Assembly (NCBI RefSeq): GCF_904849725.1
Contig: NC_058521.1
Span: 337,202,638 to 337,266,637, forward strand
Direction: 5' to 3'
Length of the DNA stretch: 64,000 nucleotides
Source of the DNA: Hordeum vulgare subsp. vulgare
Taxonomy: Eukaryota; Streptophyta; Magnoliopsida; Poales; Poaceae
Below, piece after piece: positions 54,111 through 64,000 of the stretch. The notes below the pieces were generated by a model, which was not told the origin of the DNA, made no database searches, and saw only the letters and a program-made list of their open reading frames with translations. A program made the position numbers and the translations under genes. Positions within the stretch are counted from its first letter, which is position 1. Every line of letters starts with the position of its first letter.

Positions 54111-55619
54111 TGTAGGATCCGAAGTATGTCTATAGGGGGGGGGGGCGATTAGACTACTTGACCAAATAAAAACTTAGACATTTCCCAATTTTAGTTGTGG
54201 GAACGTTTTTAGCAATTGTTGTAAGGCAAGCACACCCTACACATGCAATTCTAAGAGTACAACATCATAAAGTAAAGACATGCACATGTAAATAGAGGGT
54301 AGGATAGGGTGATCAAATGCAAAGGTTGACACAATGATTTTTGGTGTGGTTTGGATAGGTGGTGCTATCGTACGTCCGTGTTGATGTATACTTCAACCCA
54401 CGGAGGATAACGGCTGCGCGAGTCCACGAAGGGCTCAACCCATGAAGGGTCCACAGAGAAGCAACCTGGTCTATTCTATCATGAATTATGTCCACGAAGG
54501 ACTAGCCTCACTCGGGGTAGATCTTCACAAAGTAGGCGATCTCCTTGCCCTTACAAACTTCTTGGTTCAACACAACAAGACGAAGTAGGAGGCTCCTAAG
54601 CGACACCTAACTAATCCAGGAGGCACCACCCTCCAAAAGGTTAGATGCAGTAGTACGATGAATTCCTTCCTCTTGTGCTTGAAATAATAGTCTCCTCAAC
54701 ACTCAATCACCCTCTCACAGATTTGGCTTGGGTAGAAGACATTGATTGGGTGGAAATCCACTTGGGGAGGATAGAGATCAAGTTTAAAATGGATGGATTG
54801 GAATATCTTGATCTCAACACACGAATAGTTGGCTCTCTCTCAGAAAAATAGATATGGAAAGTGTATGTGTGTTCTGAGTGCTTCCTCTATGAATGAGAGG
54901 TGGTGGATGGGTATATATAGGCATCTCCAAAAATCTAACCGTTACATTGCCCAACTCGATGAAACCAAAGTGAAACTCGGTGGCACCTGCTTGTACAAAA
55001 TGGGGCAATTTTTGCATTCTCGGTGAGACCGATATAGGAATATTGGTGGTACCAATATGAGTGACCTACGGCTATTTCCAAATGTGAGTGTGGCCGATTA
55101 TAAATCTCGGGATTTCCTATTCCTGAAAATGACATAACAAAAACTTGGTCACTGGTATTGGTGGCACCGAAAGGAATTTTGGTGGCACCGAGATGCTAGG
55201 GTTTGGCATAGGTTCTGTGTGGTGGAAAACCGGTATGGCCGAATGGAAACTATTGGTGGCACCAATTTTGGATATTTAGGCTTTGGACAGATAATTTTTT
55301 GAGAGAATGGATCAGTGTCTTTGGTGGATATTTCTAAGCACTCGAGCAACTACATCATCATAGTTACCTCATCCCATTTTAATAGTATTGTCTTTCCTAT
55401 GGACTCAATTTGATTTCTCACAAATATAAGATGTAGAGTCTTGTAGATTGAAGCTTAGCCAATCCTATTCCTTTCCTTGCATCTAGGGGTTCTCCTCACA
55501 ATTCTTAGCCAATGCATTTTTGAACTTTTTGGAAATACACTTAGATAAAATCGTTAGTTCAATGACACATATTTTGTTATTAATTACCAAAACCACCTTA
55601 GGGAGAACTTGTGCTTTCA
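54111..55619 (-). repeat. 3' LTR of element G
   Basis: 1509 bp; plus reading TGTAGGATCCGAAG...CTTGTGCTTTCA. A poly-G run of about 11 lies near 54136. TATATATAG at about 54912. Clearly homologous to the LTRs of D and E. Confidence 0.87.
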
Positions 55620-56099
55620 ATCTCCCCCTTTTTGGTAATTGATGACAATATATAGATCAAAGCTTCGACAAAAGATATAATTATTGATTAGCATTTTCTC
55701 CTTGAGAAGTATGTGATAAGCAAGAGCTCCCCCTACATTTGTGCATTATTTTGAATTTGCGTTTGAATGCAAATGCACAATTGATTAGGAGCATGGGACT
55801 CTCTTCAATGTCACATACATATTGGTGGTGCGCATAAATGATATGAATGAATAGTAATGCACATTATACCAAACAAATAAGTGAATGATCAACATGTAGA
55901 TAGATCAAAGGTATGACATAGTAGCATCAACAATCAAAGTGTATGATCAAACACGATAATGTTTAAGTCATCCAAAATACCAAATGTTTTGAAAACCAAA
56001 GAGAGCAATAAAAAGGAACACACTCTCTCTCTCGAAACCCTATTAATCTATACACTTCTCCCCCTTTGGCAACAAGTCACCAAAAAGTTCAAAGGTCTA

Positions 56100-56690
56100 T
56101 AACTAAGCATCGCTCGGGGCTCAATCTCTTACGATAATTGTTGACGGACTCCACAGAAGAGTGTCAGCGAAGGCTTCAACAAATGTCCTCTGAATTGGAG
56201 ATGTAGACACTGGAGGTGCAGTAGGTGGTGGAGCTGATGGAGCTGATGCTTGAGATGATGAAGATGGTCTGGCTTTCGGAACTGACACAATTGTAGATCT
56301 GGCCTGAGTCCTGAACTAAGGGGTAGTCGGAAGGGATGTATCATCATCATCATCACTTCTGGAGCAAGGTGTGTGCAATGCATCAACTTCATGTTGCAGC
56401 TGATTAAGAGTTGTAGTCAACTCCATCACCTTGATCCTTGTCATGGAACTTTGTCTCCACGATGTCCGTAATATTATTATCCATCCCTTGGATGGTGCTG
56501 ATAAGAAAAGTCATGTGCTCCTCTCTGGTCCTCAACTATGGAGCTGGAGCTACTATGGCTGCATGTGCCTCTACTGTTGCTTCTTCCTGAACACGAGCTA
56601 AAGCTGAACTAGGATGGCTCGGGTCCATCACTACTTCACTGTCTTCAAACATAGGCAGCAGTGGCAAGTGTTGACGATCAAGCAGGTATG
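56100..56690 (-). pseudogene. Element G ORF2, C-terminal fragment
   Basis: On the minus strand the readable pieces match D's ORF2 from the LLDR..L-LP-FED segment (56690-56620) through the Ala/Glu-rich linker and coiled-coil region to the Ser/Gln-rich tail near 56130. Stops and small deletions break the coiled-coil part, which is shorter than in D. The N-terminal two thirds are separated by element H. Confidence 0.7.
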
Positions 56691-58232
56691 TGATACGTCT
56701 CCGTCGTATCTATAATTTTTGAATGTTTCATGCCAATTTATACAACTTTCATATACTTTTGGCAACTTTTTGTACTATTTTTGGGACTAACATATTGATC
56801 CAGTGCCCAGTGCGAGTTCCTGTTTGTTGCATGTTTTTTGTTCCGCAGAATATCCATACCAAACGAAGTCCAAACGTAATAAAAACTTATGCTGATTTTT
56901 TTGGAATATTTATGATTTTTGGAAGAAGAATCAACGCGAGGCGATGCACGGAGGGCCCACAAGCCCTGTAGCCGTCACCAGGAGGTACGGCGGCGGCTGG
57001 TAGGCTTGTTTCCACTCCTTAAGGCGGTTAGAGCCCTTCTTTCGCCGCAGCAAAGATAATATCCGAAAGAAAATCGTGTTAAAATTTCAGCCCAATCGGA
57101 GTTACTGATCTCGTGGAATTTAAGAAACAGTGAAATGCAGAATCTGGGAGCGCAGAAACAGAAGGACACACACACACACACACACAGAGATCCAATCTCG
57201 GAGGGGGCTCTCACCCCTCCGCCGCCATGGAGACAATGTACCAGAGGGGAAACCCTTCTCCCATTTAGGGAGGAGGTCAAGGAAGAAGAAGAAGGAGGGG
57301 GGCTCTCTCCCCCTCTCTCCCGGCGGCGCCGGAACGCCGCCCGGGACATCATCGTGTGACGACGATCTATACCAACACCTCCATCATCTTCACCAACATC
57401 TCCATCATCTTCCCCCATCTATATTCAGCAGTTCACTCTCCCGCAACATGTTGTACCCTCTACTTGAACATGGTGCTTTATGCTACATATTATTATCCAA
57501 TGATGTGTTGCCATCCTATGATGTCTGATTAGATCATCGTTGTCCTATCGGTGATTGATGAATTGCTATGATTGGTTTAATTTTCTTGTGGTTATGTAGT
57601 TGTCCTTTGGTGCCCATCATATGATCGTTTGCGTGGATCACACCATAGGGTTAGTTGTATGTTGATAGGACTATGTATTGCAGGCTATAGTGACAGAAGC
57701 TTCAAACCTAGCATAGAAATTGATGCACATGGGATTGAAGGGGGACCAATATATCTTATTGCTATGGTTGGGTTTTACCTTAATGAATGTTAGAAGTTGC
57801 GGATGCTTTCTAATAGTTCCAATCATAAGTGCATAGAATTCCAAGTAAGGGATGACATGCTAGCAGAGGCCTCTCCCACATAAAACTTGCTATCGATCTA
57901 GTAACGTAGTCAATTGCTTAGGTACAATTGCGCAACTCCAACCACCACTTTTCCACACTCGTTAGACACTCGTATTTGTTTCTTTTTCTATCCAGCCCCT
58001 AGTTTTATTTACGTGTTCTTTACTTTCTTGCAAGCGTATCCTATCACTCCTACAAAGTACTTCTAGTTTCATACTTGTTCTAGGTAAAGAGAACGTAAAG
58101 TGTGCGTAGAGTTGTATTGGTGGTCGATAGAACTTGAGGGAATATTTGTCCTACCTTTAGCTCCTCGTTGGGTTCGACACTCTTACTTATCGAGAAAGGC
58201 TACAATTGATCCCCTATACTGGTGGGTTATCA
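56691..58232 (+). repeat. 5' LTR of element H
   Basis: 1542 bp, TGATACGTCTCCGTCG...GGGTTATCA. It contains a (CA)n microsatellite at about 57168-57187. Short frames on both strands at 56975-57528 belong to the LTR. Confidence 0.9.
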
Positions 58233-58243
58233 AGACCTTCTTC

Positions 58244-58261
58244 TGGCGCCGTTGCCGGGGA
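58244..58261 (+). other. tRNA-Asp primer binding site of element H, perfect
   Basis: TGGCGCCGTTGCCGGGGA, the exact complement of the 3' end of plant tRNA-Asp including CCA, as used by Athila-lineage elements. Confidence 0.93.
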
Positions 58262-58355
58262 GCAATAGCGTGGGGTCAATATCCTCGTGTGTGCTTGTTT
58301 GTTTTATCACTAAGTAGATTTATTTGCTGTTCTAAGTTGTTCTCTATCTTTAGTT

Positions 58356-59790
58356 ATGGATATGGAACACAAGATACCAAAAAAATTAGGTGTACTTGCT
58401 ACTCATGGAGATGGGGAACCTCCTAAAACCCTCGAGGCTCGTTATGTAGAAAATATTATGCACTTCTTTAATAATCCTGAGAAAATATTATGCATTTCCC
58501 TGTTAGCTCATAGAATTAAGGCTAGTTTCAGGGATGATCTCCTTAAATGGGTTTCCTTTTTGCCTCCTTGAGGTTTGTAGCCTTAGCTCCTCTTCCCATT
58601 TGTACATTCTAATTTGTTCTTGTACATACTGCTCTTATATATGGGAATAAAAGAAAAAAGGCTGTTGGGGGTTTTTCCTACAGTAGCCGGTCAAAAAAAA
58701 TCCTGAGAAAGCCCCATTCAATAATGTAATGGGATACACGTTGGATCAACGTGAATACTTTAGGGATTATCGCTTGACTCGAAAAGGGAAACTTTTATGG
58801 GATCAAATCCATTTGTTGAAATTGTATGCTTGGGAACTATGCAAGAGATATGGTGTTACTTGTTGCTCTAGGATGAAGGCTCCACACTTTCCCTTTTCTT
58901 GTGAATTTAATGATCATAGAACCTTGGCTTCTTATTCTAATGGTATATAAGATTACTATGATGTGGATCAAATAGAAGAGTTTGTTGCTTTTATGGGTGC
59001 TTATGAAATTGAGGCTCTGTTTAAAAGGTGTGATGATAATGATGATGCTCCTTACCGATCTGAAAATTTGGCTATGCTTCATTATTGTTATACTAATTAT
59101 GAATATAATGCCCATATTGAACGATTTAAGGAGAAATCCTATGCTGCCCAAGAAGAGATTATTATTTTGCAGGAAACTATGGAAGAAGAAAATGCTGAAA
59201 TTGTGAGCTCATTAGATGAAAAAGATGAAGAGGAGAGCGAAGAACAAAAGGAGGAAGAGCGGACTAGCTACCCGTGTCCACCTTCTAATGAGAGTAATTC
59301 TTCTACTCATACATTATTTAATTTCCCTTCGTTCTTACCGAAGGATGAATGCTATGATCCCTTGGATTTGTTTGAAATATCCCTTTTTGATGAACTTGAT
59401 GCTTGCTATGCTTGTGGCCATGATGCCATTATGAATGATGCTTACGAATATGAGCTAGCTATAGTTCCTTATGTTACACATGATGATTTTGATGAATATA
59501 ATATGCATGTGCTTGCTGTAACTACTTGCAATTATTATGAAAGAGGAACTACATCTCGACCTCTCTATGTTTCCAATACGATAAAATTGCAAGAAACTGC
59601 TTATGCTATGTATTGGCCTTTACTTGATGTGCATGAATTGTTCTTTTATGACATGCCAATGCATAGGAAGAGAGTTAGACTTCGTCATTGCTTGATATAT
59701 GTTACCTTGTGCTCACTACTAAATTTCAAATCATTGCTAATTAAAATTGGCTTTGATATACCTTGGGATCCGGGTGGATCCATTACTTGA
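58356..59790 (+). pseudogene. Element H gag-like ORF, split by a retroposon insertion
   Basis: Starts MDMEHKIPKKLGVLATHG at 58356. A 226-bp insertion (insert plus one TSD copy) interrupts at 58485; skipping it restores the same frame, which then runs through GYTLDQREYFRDYRLTRKG and a Cys/His-containing stretch to a TAA at 58948-58950, and continues from 58963 to 59790: about 402 codons in all. The second half has DQIEEFVAFMGAYEIEALF, a strongly acidic Glu/Asp stretch (about 59200-59255) and a C-terminal part rich in Tyr and His. It sits directly after the PBS in the gag position. I do not recognise a capsid or zinc-knuckle motif, so gag is inferred from position. Confidence 0.6.
58485..58698 (+). 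mobile_element. Short poly(A)-tailed retroposon in element H
   Basis: 214 bp between two copies of AATCCTGAGAAA (58473-58484 and 58699-58710). It ends in a short A-run (TCAAAAAAAA, overlapping the TSD). It has a 3'-UTR-like stretch with GGAATAAAAGAAAAAAGG. Best read as a heavily 5'-truncated LINE or a SINE; the family is not identified. Confidence 0.75.
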
Positions 59791-62696
59791 GCACTTTATG
59801 CCTAGCTTAATGGCTTTAAAGAAAGTGCTGCCTGGGAGACAACCCGAAAGTTTTCAAGAGTCATTTATTTCTGTTGAGTGCTTTTATTAAGTTAAAAAGA
59901 AAAAAAATATAGAGGGGAACTTAAAACTTTTTCAAAAAGAGAAGTAATTGAAAGGTGATGCATTGTGGAAGTGAGGGTCGACCTTGAACACTTGTGTTCA
60001 TGCTCATGGAAACAATGTAGAATTTTTCAGGGAAGTTTCTCACAAAAATAATTATACCCTTGTACAATTCCTTTGTGTTTTTAAAAATAATGTGCCAAGC
60101 AAAGCCTTTACGATTAGTTCGGGTGATAGTTGTTTGATCATGCTGAGAAAAGACACAAACTTTCTGCTCACGAAATTAATTTTCGTTTTTATTATGGAAG
60201 AGATTTTGAGTTTATTATTCTTTCTACTGATTGATATGCAAATTTTACATACGTTCGTAATTTTTCAGATTTTTTGAGATATCATAATTATACGGAATAT
60301 ACAGATTGCTACAGACTGTTCTGTTTTGACAGATTCTGTTTTCTATGCATTGTTCTCTTATTTTGATGAACCTATGGGTAGTATCGGGGGGTATGAATCA
60401 TGGTGAAGTTGTATTACAGTAGATATAATGCTAACATGAATTTAGAATGATTTCAAAACAGTACTTCAAGTGGTGATTTATTTTATTATACTAACGGATC
60501 TCACGAAGTTTTGTTGAGTTTTGTGTGATTGAAGTTTTCAAGTTTTGGGTGAGAGCATGATGGATGAAGGAATAAGGAGAGGCAAGAGCCTAAGCTTGGG
60601 GATGCCCGAGGCACCCCAAGGTAATATTCAAGGAAGAATGAAGCGTCTAAGCTTGGGGATGCCTCGGAAGGCATCCCCTCTTTCATCTACAATATATCGG
60701 TAATTTTACTCGGAGCTATATTTTAATTCGTCACATGATATGTGCAAATGGTTGGAGCGTCTTTTGTGTTTATTTTCCTTTTTCTTTTATGCACCATGCT
60801 GGTATGAGATAGTCCTTGGTTGGCTTTATAGAATGCTTCTTGTGCTTCACTTATATCTTTTGAAGTTTGGATTGCCTGTTTCCCTACACATAGAAAACCG
60901 CCATTTGTAGAATGCTCTTTTGCTTCACTTATATTTGTTAGAGCGGGGCATATCTTTTGTAGAAAGAATTGAACTCTCATGCTTCACTTATACCTATTTA
61001 GAGAGTTAACAGGGGTTGGCCATTCACATGGTTAGTCATAAAATCCTACATAAAACTCGTAGATCACTGAATATGATATGTTTGATTCCTAGCAACAGTT
61101 TTGCGACATGAATATGTGATATTAGAGTTATGCTAGTGAGTAATTGTGTATTTTTAGAAATACTTGTGTTAAGGTTTGTGATTCCCATAGCATGCACGTA
61201 TGGTGAACCGTTATGTGATGAAGTCGGAGCATGATTTATTTATTGATTGTCATCCTTTGTGTGGAGGTCGGGATCGCGCGATGGTTAACCCCTACCAACC
61301 TTTCCCCTAGGAGCATGCGTGTAGTACCTTGTTTCGATGACTAACAGAATTTTGCAATAAGTATGCGAGTTCTTTATGACTAATGTTGAGTCCATGGATT
61401 ATACGCACTCTCACCCTTCCACCATTGCTAGCCTCTCTAGTACCGCGCAACTTTCGCCGGTGCATTACATTCACCATATAGCCTCCCTCAAAACAACGAC
61501 CATACCTACCTACTATGGCATTTTCATAGCCATTCCGAGATATATTGCCATGCAACTACCACCGTTCCGTCTCATGACATGTGCCACCACTTCCATATTG
61601 CCATTGCATGATCGTAAGATAGCTAGCATGATGTTCCCATGGCTTGTCCGTTTTTTGATGTCATTGCTATGCTAGATCATTGTCATAGCACACTACCGAA
61701 GGCATTTCATATAGAGTCATCATTGCTCTACGTATTGAGTTGTAAGTGTGATGATCATTATTAATAGAGCATTGTCCCATGTGAGGAAATAAAAGAGGCC
61801 AGTGAAGCCCATTTACAAAAAAGAGGCCAAAAGATGCCCACCAAAATGAAAAAAAATAAAAAAAAGTAAAAAGAGGCCAAAGAGCCCACAAAAAAAAGAG
61901 AGAAAAGAGAGAAGGGACAATTGCTACTATCCTCTTTCCACACTTGTGCTTCAAATAGCACTATGCTCTTCATGACAAAGAGTCTCCTATGTTGTCACTT
62001 CCTTATACTAGTGGGAAATTTTCATTATATAACTTGGCTTGTATGTACCAATGATGGGCTTCCTCAAAATTGCCCTAGGTCTTCGTGAGCAAGAAAGTTG
62101 GGTGCACACCCACTAGTTTCTTTTGTTAGCTTTCATACACTTATAAGCTCTAGTGCATCTGTTGCGTGGCAATCCCTACTCACTCACATTGATATCTATT
62201 GATGGGCATCTCCGTAGCCCGTTGATACGCCTAGTTGATGTGAGACTATCTCCTCCTTTTTTGTCTTGCTCACGACCACCATATTCTCTTCCACCTATAG
62301 TGCTATGTCCATGGCTCACACTCATGTATTGCGTGAAAGTTGAAAAGGTTTGAGAACACTAAAGTATGAAACAATTGCTTGGCTAAAACCGGCGTTGTGC
62401 ATGATTTAAATACGTTGTGTGGGGAAGACGGAGCATAGCCAGACTATATGATTTTGTAGGGATAACTTTCTTTGGCCATGACATTTGAGAAGACATGATT
62501 GCTTTGTTAGTATGCTTGAAATATTATTGTCTTTATGTCAAATGATAGACTATTGCTTTGAATCACTCGTGTTTTAGTATTCATGCCATGATTAGATTAT
62601 ATGATCAAGATTATGCTAGGTAGCATTCCACATCAAAAATTATCTTTTTTATCATTTACCTACTCGAGGACGAGCAGGAATTAATCTTGGGGATGC
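59791..62696 (+). other. 3' untranslated region of element H
   Basis: 2.9 kb without a gene. Two PPT-like copies of AAGCTTGGGGATGCC lie at 60592-60606 and 60649-60663, the second followed by a perfect 9-bp inverted repeat (60655-60663 with 60670-60678). A purine-rich AAAAGAGGCC repeat stretch is at 61785-61915. The terminal PPT is CTTGGGGATGC at about 62686-62696. Confidence 0.7.
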
Positions 62697-64000
62697 CGAT
62701 ACGTCTTCGTCGTATCTATAATTTTTGATTGTTTCATGCCAATATTCTACAACTTTCATATACTTTTGGCAACTTTTTATACTATTTTTGGGACTAACAT
62801 ATTGATCCAGTGCCTAGTGCCAGTTCATGTTTGTTGCATGTTTTTTGTTTCATAGAATATCCATACCAAACGAAGTCCAAACGTAATAAAAACTTACGTG
62901 GATTTTTTTTGGAATATTTATGATTTTTGGGAAGAAGAATCAATGCGAGGCGATGCACGAAGGGCCCACAAGCCATGTAGCCGCCACCAAGAGGTACGGC
63001 GGCGGCTGGAAGGTTGTGGCCACTCCTTAAGGCGGTTGGAGCCCTTCTTTCGCCGCAAGAAAGATAATATCCAGAAGTAAATCGTGTTAAAGTTTCAGCC
63101 CAATCGGAGTTACGGATCTCCGGGAATTTAAGAAACGGTGAAAGGCACAATCTAGGAGCGCAGAAACAGAAGGACACAGAGAGAGAGAGCCAATCTCGGA
63201 GGGGCTCTCGCCCCTCCGCCCCCATGGAGACCATGGACTAGAGGGGAAATCCTTCTCCCATCTAGGGAGGAGGTCAAGGAAGAATAAGAAGGAGGGGGCT
63301 CTCTCCTACTCTCTCCCGACGGCGCCGGAACGCCGCCCGGGACATCATCGTGTGACGGCGATCTACACCAACACCTCCGTCATATTCACCAACATCTCCA
63401 TCATCTTCCCCCATCTAAATTCAGCGGTTCACTCTCCCGCAACCCGCTGTTCCCTCTACTTGAACATGGTGCTTTATGCTACATATTATTATCCAATGAT
63501 GCGTTGCTATCCTATGATGTCTGAGTAGATTATCGTTGTCCTATCGGTGATTGATGAATTGCTATGATTGGTTTAATTTGCTTCTGGTTATGTTGCCGTC
63601 CTTTGGTTCCCATCATATGATCGCGTGCGTGGACCACGCCATAGGGTTAGTTGTATGTTGATAGGACTATGTATTGGCAGGCTAGAGTGACAAAAGCTTC
63701 AAACCTAGCATAGAAATTGATGCATATGGGATTGAAGGGGGACCAATATATCTTATTCCTATGGTTGGGTTTTACCTTAATGAACATTAGTAGTTGCGGA
63801 TGCATGCTAATAGTTCGAATCATAAGTGCATAGAATTCCAACTAAGGGATGACATGCTAGCAGAGGCCTCTCCCACATAAAACTTGCTATCGATCTAGTA
63901 ACGTAGTCAATTGCTTAGGGACAATTCCGCAACTCCTACCACCACTTTTCCACACTCGTTTGACACTCGTATTTGTTTCTTTTTCTAACCAGACCCTAGT
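62697..64000 (+). repeat. 3' LTR of element H, cut by window end
   Basis: Starts CGATACGTCTTCGTCG (TG start mutated to CG). About 1304 of 1542 bp present. Where the 5' LTR has (CA)n this copy has (GA)n (63176-63189). Confidence 0.9.

Larger units (their letters stand above)
54111..56690 (-). mobile_element. Element G: third member of the gag+ORF2 family, 3' part
   Basis: Minus-strand 3' LTR 55619-54111, PPT just upstream (AAAAAGGGGGAGAT, minus, 55633-55620), 3' untranslated region, and the C-terminal part of ORF2, cut at 56690 by element H. Its other half should lie beyond element H, outside the window. Confidence 0.85.
56691..64000 (+). mobile_element. Element H: non-autonomous Athila-like element, right end beyond window
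   Basis: 5' LTR 56691-58232, perfect tRNA-Asp PBS, one gag-like ORF (58356-59790), 2.9 kb of untranslated sequence, PPT, and 3' LTR from 62697 to the window end. No protease, RT or integrase. The LTR pair differs less than those of A and D (about 11 changes in the first ~170 positions by eye), so H is younger. It is inserted in ORF2 of element G; the left TSD would be GTATG (56686-56690). Confidence 0.87.

Noticed and set aside
58244..58261. tRNA gene fragment
   Set aside because: An 18-base match to the tRNA-Asp 3' end at a fixed distance after an LTR is a primer binding site.
61785..61915. Purine-rich AAAAGAGGCC repeats as a coding or satellite feature
   Set aside because: Low-complexity stretch in H's untranslated region; no unit length or frame holds.

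Overview
This window looks like intergenic DNA from a large grass genome, most likely a Triticeae cereal (wheat, barley, rye or Aegilops). The evidence is the LTR families: Athila-lineage Gypsy elements with 1.4-1.5 kb LTRs starting TGATACGTC or similar and a primer site matching tRNA-Asp, a non-coding LTR element with a tRNA-Met primer site, an RTE-type LINE with a (TTG)n tail, and a CACTA transposon. I found no host gene, tRNA, rRNA or CRISPR array. Nearly everything is transposable-element sequence, and I delimited it by LTR ends, target-site duplications (TSDs), primer binding sites (PBS) and polypurine tracts (PPT). Family names are from memory of such elements; no database search was possible.

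Layout. 1-342: plus-strand Gypsy pol fragment. 343-1931: minus-strand Gypsy LTR and gag fragment. 1932-7445: non-coding LTR element (LARD-like) with iMet PBS at 3661 and 3' LTR from 6222. 7446-8375: unclassified LTR-like debris. 8376-20566: Athila-lineage element A (LTR, gag, protease, RT, RNase H, integrase, LTR), with an RTE LINE (9184-11204) inside its 5' LTR. 20567-21604: a second gag-containing internal fragment directly behind A's 3' LTR. 21605-30479: minus-strand Athila-lineage element C (gag and 5' LTR), whose LTR is split by element B (24489-29938, TSD CAAGC).

30755-31468 and 53580-53710 are two halves of one ~79-bp tandem array, split by a four-level nest: minus-strand element E (31469-53579, TSD GAGTA/GAGGA) contains element D (36211-52649, TSD TCTCC), D contains a CACTA transposon (38818-45737, TSD AGA), and the CACTA contains a solo LTR (41795-43222, TSD ATGTT). 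54111-56690 is the 3' part of a third copy of the D/E family (G), broken by element H (56691 to window end), an Athila-like element with a perfect tRNA-Asp PBS and a single gag-like ORF.

The most interesting system is the D/E/G family. D has a Copia-type gag but no reverse transcriptase or integrase that I can see; instead it carries a ~650-codon second ORF in the env position, behind what looks like its own TATA promoter and spliced leader. E and G keep the same ORF next to the same LTR. This looks like a non-autonomous LTR family defined by gag plus an accessory ORF. Most ORFs here are broken by stops or frameshifts; the LINE reverse transcriptase frame (about 640 codons) is the only long intact one.
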